A DNA stretch of 64,000 bases, taken from Paenibacillus xylaniclasticus (GTDB lineage: Bacteria > Bacillota > Bacilli > Paenibacillales > Paenibacillaceae). The notes under the pieces are model-generated. The model was not told the origin of the DNA. It saw only the letters and a program-made list of their open reading frames with translations, and ran no database searches. Both the position numbers and the translations under genes were made by a program. Below are positions 44,411 through 56,613 of the stretch, piece by piece. Location: positions 1 to 64,000 of the forward strand of contig NZ_BIML01000010.1 in NCBI RefSeq assembly GCF_004001065.1, in the 5' to 3' direction. Positions within the stretch are counted from its first letter, which is position 1. The number at the start of each line of letters is the position of its first letter.

Positions 44411-44438
44411 CAATATATGCATTCCCCCCTAGGCGCGT
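44411..44438 (-). promoter_or_regulatory. Candidate sporulation promoter for the repeat protein
   Basis: The minus strand has AC (44437-44438), 17 bases, then CATATATTG (44411-44419), about 35 bases before the ATG. This resembles sigma-E/sigma-K -10 elements (CATA) with the minimal sigma-K -35 AC. No sigma-A promoter is apparent. Suggestive only. Confidence 0.3.
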
Positions 44439-44528
44439 CACTCGGTTTGTGGGCAGCGTCCCTCGTGCTGAGCAGCGGATGCTCCAGCTGCTCGTATCGC
44501 TGTAAAGCCGTACATATTAGACTTGGAT

Positions 44529-44571
44529 AAAAAAAGGGCCGTCCCGTCAAGTTCATGACATTAGGACAGCC
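44529..44571 (-). terminator. Terminator of the thi operon
   Basis: The minus strand shows GGCTGTCC, a loop, GGACGGCC (8 bp with one G-T pair) and CTTTTTTT, just after thiO. Confidence 0.85.
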
Positions 44572-44583
44572 TCATCTATTCCT

Positions 44584-45738
44584 CTACCTAAACCCTGTCG
44601 CCAAGGAGGCGAATCGGTTGGGCCGGAACTCGCCAAGCGGGACGGCCGGTCCTTTCCCTTCCAGCAGATCACCGACGATATGCGCGGTGCCCGGACTGAG
44701 CAAAATGCCATTGCGGTAATGTCCCGCCGCCACAATGACGCTCGGTATGCCGTCCGGCACGCCGATTAGCGGCCTGCCGTCTCGGGTGGCAGGACGAAGG
44801 CCAGCCCATCGCTTCACAGTCGGCTTGCCAGCGAGGAACGGGAACGTCCGGTTTGTTGCCCGAATCAGGCGGTCAATGCCGCGATCGGTCACCGTCGTAT
44901 CGAAGCCGGCAACGTCCTCGGAAGCGCCGCAGACGACCGTCCCGTTCATTTTCCCGACCCAATATGCCTGGCTCGTAAATACCATATGGCGCACTTCTTC
45001 AACAGGCGCCTCGAAGGAGCATATTTGCCCGCGAATCGGATGCACCTCGGGCGCGAATCCGAGCGCTTGCTCGTAAGCTCCGCTCCATGCTCCTGCGCAT
45101 AGGATGAGCCGGTCCGCTTCGTAACAATCACCGGACGCAGTCGTAATCGATACGCCGCCCGCCGCAGCCGGCGAATGTGATGCTCCGCAATCGGCTGTCG
45201 TTACAGCCCCTGCTTGCTCTACCAGCTGCACGCCGATCCGGCGGCAAGCCTCGTACAGCGCCTCGACCAGCTTGGGTGCGAAGACGTGGCTTTCCACCGG
45301 GCAGTACAGACCAGCTGCCGCCCGTTCCGTCAGCCGCGGCTCCAAGCTGCGAAGCGCTGCTCCTTCGACGAGCTCAGATCGTGCTCCCCGCGCATTCTGC
45401 CAAATGAGTCTCGTCTGCATCGGCAGTACATCCGCTTCATGAAACGCGATGTTCAAGCTTCCCGTTCGCATCCATTCCACTTTAAGGCCTGAAGCATGCT
45501 CAACATCCTCTACCCATTGCTCATACCGGTCAAGGCTGTATCGGCATAGCTCGAAGAATGCATCCGGCTGCTCCGGATTCTCAGAATAGGGAGCAAGCAT
45601 ACCGGCTGCCGCGCCAGATGCCTGACCGCCGAACCGATTCGGCTCGATGACCGTCACCCGGTTGCCGCGCCGCGCCGCCTCGAAGGCGCAAGACAGACCG
45701 ATAATGCCGCCTCCTGCAATAAGCACATGCCCGCTCAT
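44584..45738 (-). CDS. thiO: Glycine oxidase ThiO
   Basis: 384 residues of the DAO family. The N-terminal VLIAGGGIIGLSCAFEAARRG is the FAD-binding motif. FGGQASGAAAGMLAPYSE and the C-terminal RWAGLRPATRDGRPLIGVP...AAGHYRNGILLSPGTA are typical of ThiO. It oxidises glycine with O2 to iminoacetate (dehydroglycine) for the thiazole ring, so this operon uses the aerobic route in place of ThiH. ATG 45738 overlaps the thiG stop. Last gene of the operon, with a terminator directly after. Confidence 0.95.
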   Translation of the reverse strand: MSGHVLIAGGGIIGLSCAFEAARRGNRVTVIEPNRFGGQASGAAAGMLAPYSENPEQPDAFFELCRYSLDRYEQWVEDVEHASGLKVEWMRTGSLNIAFHEADVLPMQTRLIWQNARGARSELVEGAALRSLEPRLTERAAAGLYCPVESHVFAPKLVEALYEACRRIGVQLVEQAGAVTTADCGASHSPAAAGGVSITTASGDCYEADRLILCAGAWSGAYEQALGFAPEVHPIRGQICSFEAPVEEVRHMVFTSQAYWVGKMNGTVVCGASEDVAGFDTTVTDRGIDRLIRATNRTFPFLAGKPTVKRWAGLRPATRDGRPLIGVPDGIPSVIVAAGHYRNGILLSPGTAHIVGDLLEGKGPAVPLGEFRPNRFASLATGFR

Positions 45739-46568
45739 TACTGTGCTCCCTCTGGCTCCAGCGGAGAATAAAGCGAGCCTTCCAGCGCACTGCTTGCAGA
45801 GGCGTAACGTTTCTTCGGAATGCGGCCTGCCAGATAAGACAGCCGACCTCCTTCGATCGCAAGCTTCACGGCTCGCGCCATAGCGACAGGGTCCTTCGCC
45901 TTCGCGATCGGCGTATTCATCAACACAGCGGAGGCGCCAAGCTCCATCGCTTGCGCGGCGTCAGCCGCAGCGCCAAGTCCCGCATCGACGATGATCGGCA
46001 CCTTCGCTTCCTCGACGATCAGACCGAGATGGTACGGATTCAGTATGCCAAGCCCTGTGCCGATCGGAGCTCCGCCCGGCATAACAGCAGCCGCGCCGAC
46101 TTCCTCCAACCTTTTGCACAGAATCGGATCGTCGGTCGTATAAGGCAGAACATCAAAGCCTTCCTTTACTAGAAGCTCCGTCGCCCGCAGCGTCTCGATC
46201 GGATCGGGCAGAAGCGAACGCGGATTGGCGCTAATTTCGACCTTGATCCAGCTGCCTAGACCGGCTGCACGCGCCAGCTTCGCAATGCGCACCGCCTCAT
46301 CCGCATTGCTGGCCCCCGACGTATTCGGAAGGTAATGCAGCTTCCGATCGTGCAGATGCTGCAGCACTGAGTCGTCCTCGACCTCCTCCAGATTAATCCG
46401 CCGCACCGCGAACGTCACCACTTCCGTCCCAGAAGCTTCAAGCGCTTGTTTTAGCACGAACGGACTCGGAAATCTCCCTGTACCGAACAGCAGTCTAGAG
46501 TTCAGAGTCGTTCCTGCAATAATAAGCGGATCGGAATGAACCGCTGCTTCGTTGTTCACCGTTGTCAT
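45738..46568 (-). CDS. thiG: Thiazole synthase ThiG
   Basis: 276 residues, somewhat longer than usual at both ends. [19 protein letters not shown] starts the TIM barrel; [20 protein letters not shown] carries the Schiff-base Lys. [54 protein letters not shown] complete the signature. It joins dehydroglycine (ThiO), 1-deoxyxylulose-5-phosphate and ThiS-thiocarboxylate to make the thiazole. It follows the ThiE-ThiS fusion gene by six bases. Confidence 0.95.
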   Translation of the reverse strand: MTTVNNEAAVHSDPLIIAGTTLNSRLLFGTGRFPSPFVLKQALEASGTEVVTFAVRRINLEEVEDDSVLQHLHDRKLHYLPNTSGASNADEAVRIAKLARAAGLGSWIKVEISANPRSLLPDPIETLRATELLVKEGFDVLPYTTDDPILCKRLEEVGAAAVMPGGAPIGTGLGILNPYHLGLIVEEAKVPIIVDAGLGAAADAAQAMELGASAVLMNTPIAKAKDPVAMARAVKLAIEGGRLSYLAGRIPKKRYASASSALEGSLYSPLEPEGAQ

Positions 46569-46574
46569 CTATGT

Positions 46575-47483
46575 TCAGCCTCCCCCTACAAAATGAACAA
46601 GCTCTACCTCAGAGCCTTCACGCAGCGATGTGCGCTTCCATCCGTCCCGTTCGACGATCTCGCCATCCAATTCAACGACGAGCCGTCTGCCTTCCAGATT
46701 ATGCTGCTTGATCAGCTCCTCAATCGTTCTCGCCGTCGTCCGCTGCTCCTTGCCGTTGATCTTTACGCTCAAATATACGATCTCCGAAGCTTCAGCAGCA
46801 TTTGAGGATGATAGCGGCTGCGCCGATACGGATGCCGCTGCTGCGCTGTATGCCGCAATGCGCTCTTTGAACGCGCGGCATGCAGCGGCTGGGTCGTCCG
46901 CTCCAACTACGGCTGATACCGCGCATATGCGCTTCGCGCCCGCTTCGAGCACCGTATCAACATTGGCCAATGTAATGCCGCCGATGGCGACGAACGGAAT
47001 CGTCACGTTATCGGCAGCTTCTCGCACATAGCGGGTCGTCACCGCCGCCCGGCCTGGCTTCGTACCTGTCGGATAGACAGGTCCGACGCCGATATAATCA
47101 GCTCCGCCCGCCTGTGCTGCCAACGCCTGCTCCAGATTGTGCGTCGAAATGCCGATAATGCGGTCCGGCCCCAGCCTTCTGCGCGCCTCCTCAAGCGTCA
47201 TATCGTCCTGCCCTAGATGAACGCCGTCCGCCTCGACCTCGATGGCAATATCGATATAGTCGTTAATAATGAGAGGGACGCCATATCTTCTCGTCAGCTC
47301 CCTCAGCTCGCGTGCTTGCTCCAAAATTTGCTGCTCTGAAGCATATTTGTCCCGCAGCTGGATCACATCCGCTCCCCCGATCAACGTCTGCTCGATGACG
47401 TCAACCAGCCTTCTGCCTGGATGATAGTTCGCGCCGGTAATGACATACAGCTGAAAATCGAACCTTTGTCCATATTTCGCCAT
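46575..47483 (-). CDS. Fused thiamine-phosphate synthase ThiE and sulfur carrier ThiS
   Basis: 302 residues. Residues ~1-215 are ThiE: LYVITGANYHPGRRL, ADVIQLRDKYAS, INDYIDIAIEVEADGVHLGQDD, GVGPVYPTGTKPG, FVAIGGITLANV. An Ala/Ser linker (~215-235) leads to a complete ThiS-like ubiquitin fold (~236-302) ending VELVHFVGGG with the C-terminal glycines exposed, as needed for adenylation by ThiF. ThiE couples HMP-pyrophosphate with thiazole phosphate. There is no frameshift between the parts; no separate thiS was found in the operon. Confidence 0.93.
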   Translation of the reverse strand: MAKYGQRFDFQLYVITGANYHPGRRLVDVIEQTLIGGADVIQLRDKYASEQQILEQARELRELTRRYGVPLIINDYIDIAIEVEADGVHLGQDDMTLEEARRRLGPDRIIGISTHNLEQALAAQAGGADYIGVGPVYPTGTKPGRAAVTTRYVREAADNVTIPFVAIGGITLANVDTVLEAGAKRICAVSAVVGADDPAAACRAFKERIAAYSAAAASVSAQPLSSSNAAEASEIVYLSVKINGKEQRTTARTIEELIKQHNLEGRRLVVELDGEIVERDGWKRTSLREGSEVELVHFVGGG

Positions 47484-47530
47484 TCATCTATCGTCCTTTC
47501 TTATACTCCATTCTCCCTATCAATCTGTTC

Positions 47531-50693
<3,163 letters not shown>

Positions 50694-50824
50694 CTACTAG
50701 TGCAGCCCCGATCCATATTCGGAAGCGAGACGCTTCCCGAACGCACCTTTAGCTCGCGTATCGAGAACGTACCCGACGACCAACTATGTAATCTATTCAT
50801 GTATCGTGTTGTAACGCACAAGAC

Positions 50825-50912
50825 CACTTTCCTACGCTGGCATGACCCAGATCAGGTTCGAAGGGACAAAAGCGAAACGCTTTATCTCAGCCTGTAAAGG
50901 CGCCCCTAGTGG
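50825..50912 (-). promoter_or_regulatory. TPP riboswitch (THI element) of the thiC operon
   Basis: The minus strand carries the THI-box blocks in order: GGGGCGCC, GGCTGAGAT, GTCCCTTCGAACCTGATCTGG, then GTCATGCCAGCGTAGGAAA. The aptamer lies just after the promoter and before a terminator. TPP binding should switch off the operon. Confidence 0.96.
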
Positions 50913-50925
50913 ATTTCCTGAACAA

Positions 50926-50955
50926 ACTATACTCTTCCTTGTCTCTGAATGTCAA
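50926..50955 (-). promoter_or_regulatory. Sigma-A promoter of the thi operon
   Basis: The minus strand reads TTGACA (50950-50955), 18 bases, TATAGT (50926-50931), with the aptamer starting about 10 bases downstream. Confidence 0.8.
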
Positions 50956-51025
50956 CCGTTTATTCCCAAATCATCTACAGCGGTCTATTCCAGTTCACAG
51001 CGTCAAGCGAGCACTGAATCGTCCT

Positions 51026-52312
51026 TTAGCATAACCGGCTCCTCCTGCGAAATCCATTCTGCCAGCTTGCTGTGTTCAGCGAGCGGCGCATGTCGTCGCG
51101 GCCTGCGCTGCTAAGCATCTTCGGCTCTGAAGCCTCTTGAGCTTGCTTCTCCACCGGAAGAGCGGTCGCAGCGGCATACCGCTCCGCGGCAGCCTGCCAA
51201 GTGAAATAATCCTCCGCCCGCTCTCTGCACCGCTTGCCTATTTCCAGTCGGAGCCGCTCATTGCTGAGCAGCAGGTCCAGCTTATGCAGCAGATCGCTAC
51301 GCAGCCGGGACGGCTCTGCCAGCAGTCCCGTTTCCCCGTCCTGTACAACCTCGCTAATGCCCCCAACCTTTGACGCGACGATCGGGACGCCCGCCGCCAT
51401 CGCTTCGACGTTCACAAGCCCGAACGCTTCACGCCGGACTGATGGCACGGCGACGACGTCTGCTCCTAGCATCCAATCCGGCACTTCGCCGTAGGGCACG
51501 TAAGGAACGAACCGGATGCGGCTGCCCAGCTTAGAAGCCGCTCTCTTAAGCTTCCGATAATAAGCCGTCGTCTTGTGCGAGCCGTATGTGGGGCTGCCTA
51601 CGATGACAAGCTGCGCATCAGGGTGGCGCTTCAACAGCTCCGGCATAAGACTAACCAAATGATGAACTCCCTTAAGAGATATGACCCGGCCAAGGAACAA
51701 GACCACCTTACGGTTCGTCCAGCCGTTCGCTTGGCGAATGGACTCGCGCCTTGCCGCCCCCTCTGGAGAATGGACGGACATGAATCGCCGGGTATCGACA
51801 CCCAGATGGACGACCGCAATTTTCGAATACGCTTCCGGCACTTTGTCTATTACAACATCGCGCAAATAATAACTGTTTACGATAATCTTATCGGCGAGAC
51901 GACAGCATCGGCGCAGCGCACTGCGGGATATATGTGAAGGAGATATATAAGTCGATGAATGAAGATTAAGCCACATTCGGGCGCGGGGATGCTGCGCTTT
52001 CAGCCGGGTCAAGAGCCGTGGACGGTTCTCGACCTCGATCACATCCGGTGCGAATGATGCGATCGCCCTGCTGACTGCGCTTGCATAACGAGCTTTGCTG
52101 GCAGCGGGAAACCGTTCGCAAACGATGCCTTTCCATACGCCCTTTCGCGGCAGACCAGAGCCAGTCCGCCCATAAATGCGCGGCTCCACGGAAGTCGGCA
52201 ATAACGGAACGAGCTGCTCTACGACCCGTTCTACCGAGCTGCTTCGCGGGGATGGAAGCGCATAGGCACCAGGCGTTACATAAGCAATTTTGATCGGACC
52301 AGACATGCGCAA
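51026..52312 (-). CDS. GT4 glycosyltransferase, CotSA-like
   Basis: 428 residues. The N-terminal IAYVTPGAYALPSPRSSSVERVVEQL, GRVISLKGVHHLVSLMPELLK and REAFGLVNVEAMAAGVPIVASKVGGISEVVQDGETGLL show a retaining GT-B enzyme related to spore-coat protein CotSA of B. subtilis. TTG 52312 follows GGAAGGAGG at good spacing; ATG 52306 is an alternative. It is apart from the main glycan cluster, beyond the thi operon. The last ~40 residues are unlike the family. Confidence 0.82.
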   Translation of the reverse strand: MRMSGPIKIAYVTPGAYALPSPRSSSVERVVEQLVPLLPTSVEPRIYGRTGSGLPRKGVWKGIVCERFPAASKARYASAVSRAIASFAPDVIEVENRPRLLTRLKAQHPRARMWLNLHSSTYISPSHISRSALRRCCRLADKIIVNSYYLRDVVIDKVPEAYSKIAVVHLGVDTRRFMSVHSPEGAARRESIRQANGWTNRKVVLFLGRVISLKGVHHLVSLMPELLKRHPDAQLVIVGSPTYGSHKTTAYYRKLKRAASKLGSRIRFVPYVPYGEVPDWMLGADVVAVPSVRREAFGLVNVEAMAAGVPIVASKVGGISEVVQDGETGLLAEPSRLRSDLLHKLDLLLSNERLRLEIGKRCRERAEDYFTWQAAAERYAAATALPVEKQAQEASEPKMLSSAGRDDMRRSLNTASWQNGFRRRSRLC

Positions 52313-52446
52313 TTGACGCCTCCTTCCGCACGTAGCCGGTGCGGATATGCTTCTTCAGCATACGCCGCTTGCGGCTGATACGCGACGCATAAGGAAGGAA
52401 ACAGGCGTCCGCCTTACGGCGTCAGGTTCTGCATGTACTCGCAAGA

Positions 52447-52746
52447 CTACCAGCTTCGTTCCGATGCGGAGAACAAGGCTGCCGCTAGGCGGCTTATCGT
52501 ATAAACAACCAAGTAAGAACCGCCGATCCAAATGACGGGACTTACGAGGACGCTATGAATTTCCGTCATATACAGCGTACCGTGGCGAACCGTTCGTACG
52601 ATTCCCGCTCCTGCTACAGCGCTCACAGCGAGTACGGATAAAGCTGCCGCCCCGTCCTCCGCTCTAGCTGCCGTTTCATTCGCCGTTCGAAACCATCCAA
52701 GCACAGCTGCGCCTGCTGCAGCGAGCGCCGCGAATATCCATTCCAA
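52447..52746 (-). CDS. Small membrane protein, unknown function
   Basis: 99 residues with three hydrophobic segments (IFAALAAAGAAVLGWF, ALSVLAVSAVAGAGIV, VIWIGGSYLVVYTISRLAAALF). TTG 52746 follows AAGGGGGC. No family is recognised. It precedes the CotSA-like gene on the same strand and could be cotranscribed. Confidence 0.55.
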   Translation of the reverse strand: MEWIFAALAAAGAAVLGWFRTANETAARAEDGAAALSVLAVSAVAGAGIVRTVRHGTLYMTEIHSVLVSPVIWIGGSYLVVYTISRLAAALFSASERSW

Positions 52747-52964
52747 CTATAATGCCCCCTTGTCTTTGTCGTTCAAGTCTAAGTATTGTTTGTCAGATAT
52801 GCAGAAAACATTACACATTACAGACTAATCGACTACAATCGAACACAACGTTAACTCCTCTAAGAAGGCTAGCGTTGACGTTCCTATAATCCAACAGCAA
52901 GCTGGATGCATGCCGCGGACGACATCCATCGTGCGCCAATTCATATTGATTTGTCTCTGGGAAT

Positions 52965-53822
52965 ATGTCACACTTATTCGGTGATTACAGCAGCATAATG
53001 AAAGGACGTGTAGGAACCGGCATGTGGACTTGGTTGTTTCGCGTCATGACCGAATTAAGTTCTCGCAAATCAATTTCACGGCTTACCGGCAGCTTCGCTC
53101 AATCAGCGGCAAGCCGCAAGCTCATTCCTCGCTTCGCCCGAATGTATAACATTAAGATAGAGGAAGCTGAGAAGCCGATTAACCAATATACTACGCTTAA
53201 TGATTTCTTCACCCGTCGTTTGAAGCCCGGCATGCGCAAGATCGATACTGGGGCCACCGCGCTCATCAGTCCTGTAGATGCGGTCATTACAGGCTGCGGA
53301 CCGATCGAAGCAGGAACAATCGTTAACGTGAAGGGACAGGATTATACGATCGATGAGCTTCTGAACCGGTCACCGCGCACAGAGAATTATAAGAATGGCT
53401 ACTATACGGTCCTATACTTAAGCCCAACGGACTACCATCGTATTCACGTTCCGATAGACGGTATTGTTGAAGAGCGCGAGCATCTACCGGGCAAAGTATA
53501 TCCGGTCAATGACTTCGGCCTTCGCCAAATTAAGCGTGTTCTTAGCCGCAACGAGCGGTTAGTAACTTATATCCGCCATCAAAGCGGAGAGACTGCAGTC
53601 GTCAAGGTTGGAGCGATGAATGTCAGCAGCATCCGCTATACGGAGCCGCAGTCTCGGCAAGTAACGAAGGGCGATGAGCTTGCTTATTTCGAGTTCGGCT
53701 CAACTGTTGTGCTGCTGACCGAGGACGATACATTCAATCCCCGCCCCGATCTGAAGGTCGGCCTGAAGGTCCAAATGGGAGAAAGGCTCGGCACGATCCG
53801 CAGCCCTCACAGTACGCCGTAA
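52965..53822 (+). CDS. psd: Phosphatidylserine decarboxylase
   Basis: 285 residues from ATG 52965. ATG 53022 (MWTWLFRV, AGGA upstream) gives 266 residues, closer to the usual length. SPVDAVITGCG, YLSPTDYHRIHVPIDG (conserved His) and the self-cleavage site YFEFGSTVVLL (G-S-T) are present; cleavage before Ser makes the pyruvoyl cofactor. It forms phosphatidylethanolamine at the membrane. No phosphatidylserine synthase gene is adjacent. Confidence 0.95.
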   Translation: MSHLFGDYSSIMKGRVGTGMWTWLFRVMTELSSRKSISRLTGSFAQSAASRKLIPRFARMYNIKIEEAEKPINQYTTLNDFFTRRLKPGMRKIDTGATALISPVDAVITGCGPIEAGTIVNVKGQDYTIDELLNRSPRTENYKNGYYTVLYLSPTDYHRIHVPIDGIVEEREHLPGKVYPVNDFGLRQIKRVLSRNERLVTYIRHQSGETAVVKVGAMNVSSIRYTEPQSRQVTKGDELAYFEFGSTVVLLTEDDTFNPRPDLKVGLKVQMGERLGTIRSPHSTP

Positions 53823-53895
53823 GCATCAAGGGGCTGTCCGTAAGCCCTTATATTTCTATCTATATATTAAGTATTTTCATTTCGATCTGTAACAC

Positions 53896-53949
53896 AAAGA
53901 AGAGGCTTTCTCAAGCGCGTATTACGACGCTTGAGAAAGCCTCTTCTTT
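53896..53949. terminator. Strong bidirectional terminator between psd and the AraC gene
   Basis: A perfect 22-bp inverted repeat (53896-53917 with 53928-53949, 10-base loop) with A/T ends on both sides lies between convergent genes. Confidence 0.9.
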
Positions 53950-53952
53950 CGA

Positions 53953-54738
53953 TCATCGAATCTCCGACGGGTTGCGTCCTGTATACTGCTTAAACTGTCT
54001 ACTGAAGAAAAATATATCCCGGTAGCCAAGCGCATCCGCCACTTCCGTTACGTTCATCCCGGCATGCGCAAGCAAATGCTGCGCACGCTCGATCCTCGTT
54101 CGAATCATATAGGTTTGAACCGACTGGCCGATTAATTCCTTGAACTTAATAGAGAAATATCTTGGCGACAGCTGCGCGCGCTTCGCTAAGTCCTCGACCC
54201 GATGAGGAATGCCTGGATGCTGACGGATGTAGTTCGCAATTTCGTGGATCGCTTCCGTCAGTTGATTGCTCGCCCGCTTCTCGACTGTCGGCTCCCGGTC
54301 CGAACGAAGCAGATGAATCATCATCTGGCTAAGAAGCAGCTTTGCCTCTTGCTCCGCTGCGAACGTCTTGACAAGGAACAGTCGAACATAGCGGGAAAGC
54401 AAATATTCAAAATCGACCGTATCGTCCAGAATACGATAACGGTCCGGTACGTTTTCGGTCGGCTCCTTCACATCGAAATGAATATAGGTCAGCACCAAAG
54501 GCTTTTGCGGATTGTGCGTCGCACTCGTATAGTCACCCGGCCGGAACAAAAAGCAGCTGCCCGTTCCGACCTCGTATACGGCTCCGTTCAGCTCCAGCTC
54601 CCCTTCGCCGCTCCACACGTAGAATAAATCGTAATTGGCCATCGGCTTTTCCCGCCTTGCCCACTTCCAACCAGGCTCGCAGACGATTTTGGCAAATGCA
54701 GGCAGTAGTATGAATGATGATGAAGGCACGTCCAGCAT
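53953..54738 (-). CDS. AraC-family transcriptional regulator with cupin-type sensor domain
   Basis: 261 residues from ATG 54738 (GGAGGG upstream); the frame extends to 54762. The N-terminal half has the beta-barrel pattern FYVWSGEGELELNGAVYEVGTGSCFLFRPGDYT, a ligand-sensing arabinose-type barrel. The C-terminal two helix-turn-helix units end in RVEDLAKRAQLSPRYFSIKFKELIG and VTEVADALGYRDIFFFSRQFKQYTGRNPSEIR. It is adjacent and divergent to the aminotransferase gene, a possible target; the ligand is unknown. Confidence 0.92.
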   Translation of the reverse strand: MLDVPSSSFILLPAFAKIVCEPGWKWARREKPMANYDLFYVWSGEGELELNGAVYEVGTGSCFLFRPGDYTSATHNPQKPLVLTYIHFDVKEPTENVPDRYRILDDTVDFEYLLSRYVRLFLVKTFAAEQEAKLLLSQMMIHLLRSDREPTVEKRASNQLTEAIHEIANYIRQHPGIPHRVEDLAKRAQLSPRYFSIKFKELIGQSVQTYMIRTRIERAQHLLAHAGMNVTEVADALGYRDIFFFSRQFKQYTGRNPSEIR

Positions 54739-54826
54739 AGCTTCCCTCCGTCTAGAATCCATTTGCCGTCATCATACCGCACTCAAATTTTTTTTACAAT
54801 GAGAATGGCTCTTAATGTTTAAAAAA

Positions 54827-54835
54827 TGTTATAAT
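54827..54835 (+). promoter_or_regulatory. Extended -10 promoter of the aminotransferase gene
   Basis: TGTTATAAT (TGnTATAAT) at 54827-54835 with no good -35, as usual for extended -10 promoters. It lies 73 bases before the start codon. Confidence 0.7.
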
Positions 54836-54907
54836 AGCACCCATAGCTTACATCGCCAAGTTACATTTGACGTTGAAACGAATTATTCGGAAGGATGGAA
54901 TGAATTC

Positions 54908-56206
54908 ATGAATCCACTTGCTCAGCAGTTGAACGAAACGTTGGAGCGGGACAATGCCAACGTCTACGCCATGCTGTCTAAACTCGGCCAAGAAATCTAC
55001 TTCCCGAAGGTAGGCATCTTGAGCCAATCGGCTGAAGCAAAATCAAAAGCTAAGAAATTTAATGCGACCATCGGTATCGCGATCGAGAACGGCCAGCCGA
55101 TGCACTTGAACGTCATTCAAGACACACTGTCCGCTTACGAGCCGAAGGACCTTTATGAATATGCGCCTCCTGCAGGTAAGCCGGAACTGCGTACTGCATG
55201 GCGCGCGAAGATGATTAAAGAAAATCCGTCCATCGAAGGCAAAGGGATCGGCAATCCAATCGTCACGAACGCGCTGACGCACGGACTTAGCATCGTGTCC
55301 GACCTGTTCGCTGACGTGGGCGATGCGGTCATCATTCCGAATAAGAACTGGGAAAACTATGAGCTGACGTTCGGTGTCCGTCGCGGCGCACAAATCGTGG
55401 AATACGATCTATACAACAGCAGTAACAAGTTCAACAGCGCAGGCCTGCGCGAAGCGCTGCTCGCACAGAAGGACAAGGGTAAAGCAATCGTCATTCTGAA
55501 CTTCCCGAACAACCCGACCGGCTATACGCCAGGACCGCAAGAAGGCGACGAGATCGTAGCCGTTATTAAGGAAGCGGCAGAAGCCGGCATTAATGTCGTA
55601 GCCGTTACTGACGATGCTTACTTCGGTCTCTTCTTCGAGGACTCGGTTCATGAATCGCTGTTCGGCAAGCTGGCCGGCCTGCATGAGCGCGTTCTGGCCA
55701 TTAAAGTCGACGGCGCAACTAAGGAAGAATACGTATGGGGCTTCCGCGTAGGCTTTATTACGTACGCTTCTCCTTCGGAAGCGGTTCTCGCATCGCTCGA
55801 GCAGAAGACGCTTGGCATCATCCGGTCGACGATTTCAAGCGGTCCGCATCCGTCGCAGACGTTCGTACTGCGCGCGCTGCAATCGCCTGATTTCGAGACG
55901 CAGAAAGCAGAGAAGTACGCGATCATGAAACGCCGTGCCAACAAAGTCAAAGCGCTGCTCGACAGCGGACGTTACGGCGACGACTGGGAGTACTATCCGT
56001 TCAACTCAGGCTACTTTATGTGCCTGAAGCTGACGAAGGTTTCGGCGGAAGCCGTTCGCCAGCGTCTACTGAGCGATTACGGTATTGGCACGATCGCCCT
56101 CGGCGAGACCGACTTGCGCGTCGCATTCTCTTGCATCGAGGAAGGCGATCTAGAGGATCTGTTCGATACGATTCATAAAGCGGTTCAAGACGAATTGAAC
56201 GCATAA
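54908..56206 (+). CDS. Class I/II PLP-dependent aminotransferase
   Basis: 432 residues from ATG 54908, chosen because GGAAGGATGGAA precedes it and the longer frame runs into the promoter. Fold-type I features are visible: YAPPAGKPELRTAWRAKM, NFPNNPTGYTPG, AVTDDAYFGLFFED (PLP Asp and Tyr), KVDGATKEEYVWGFRVGF with the likely catalytic Lys and the phosphate-binding Arg. The substrate cannot be assigned. Monocistronic, with its own terminator; divergent from an AraC regulator. Confidence 0.9.
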   Translation: MNPLAQQLNETLERDNANVYAMLSKLGQEIYFPKVGILSQSAEAKSKAKKFNATIGIAIENGQPMHLNVIQDTLSAYEPKDLYEYAPPAGKPELRTAWRAKMIKENPSIEGKGIGNPIVTNALTHGLSIVSDLFADVGDAVIIPNKNWENYELTFGVRRGAQIVEYDLYNSSNKFNSAGLREALLAQKDKGKAIVILNFPNNPTGYTPGPQEGDEIVAVIKEAAEAGINVVAVTDDAYFGLFFEDSVHESLFGKLAGLHERVLAIKVDGATKEEYVWGFRVGFITYASPSEAVLASLEQKTLGIIRSTISSGPHPSQTFVLRALQSPDFETQKAEKYAIMKRRANKVKALLDSGRYGDDWEYYPFNSGYFMCLKLTKVSAEAVRQRLLSDYGIGTIALGETDLRVAFSCIEEGDLEDLFDTIHKAVQDELNA

Positions 56207-56216
56207 ATATAAGTAC

Positions 56217-56258
56217 AAGGTTGAGCGGTCCTTCGGGCTTTCGCTTAACCTTTTTTTT
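56217..56258 (+). terminator. Terminator after the aminotransferase gene
   Basis: AAGGTTGAGCG pairs with CGCTTAACCTT (11 bp, one G-T) and is followed by eight or more Ts. Confidence 0.9.
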
Positions 56259-56427
56259 ACACCAAGTCCGAGCTGCCATTCCTAGCATCATATTCGCATC
56301 CTTCTTACCCATCAGCCCTCAATCTCTTACTTCTTGTGCATTTCAAACCGAAAATAAATAACGATGACGTTACTCTAGCTTTGTGGTATAGTTTCCCAAC
56401 AAAATGATTGATAGGAGGCAACTATCC

Positions 56428-56598
56428 GTGATTACCGAAGCAGCTTTCCTCTACGTCAAAGACGGCCTAAGCGAGCCGTTAGAGGCTGACTTCCGCAAGG
56501 CGTCCGCAAGTATCTCAGGGATGAAAGGATATTTAGTTTCCGGTCGTCGGGCACTTAGAGAAGGTCGATTTGAATCTAGCGGCTCTCGAATCCATTGA
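56428..56598 (+). pseudogene. Truncated antibiotic-biosynthesis-monooxygenase-like ORF
   Basis: 56 codons from GTG 56428, with AGGAGG upstream; an in-frame ATG is at 56404. The first half, EAAFLYVKDGLSEPLEADFRKASASISGMKGYL, looks like the N-terminal half of a small ABM-domain monooxygenase of about 95 residues. The rest is unlike the family and stops early. Another frame at the end reads AALESIEE, reminiscent of the missing WESxE segment, so a deletion plus frameshift is likely. It may persist through translational coupling to the next gene. Confidence 0.5.
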
Positions 56599-56613
56599 GG
56601 AGGTAACGTTCCT

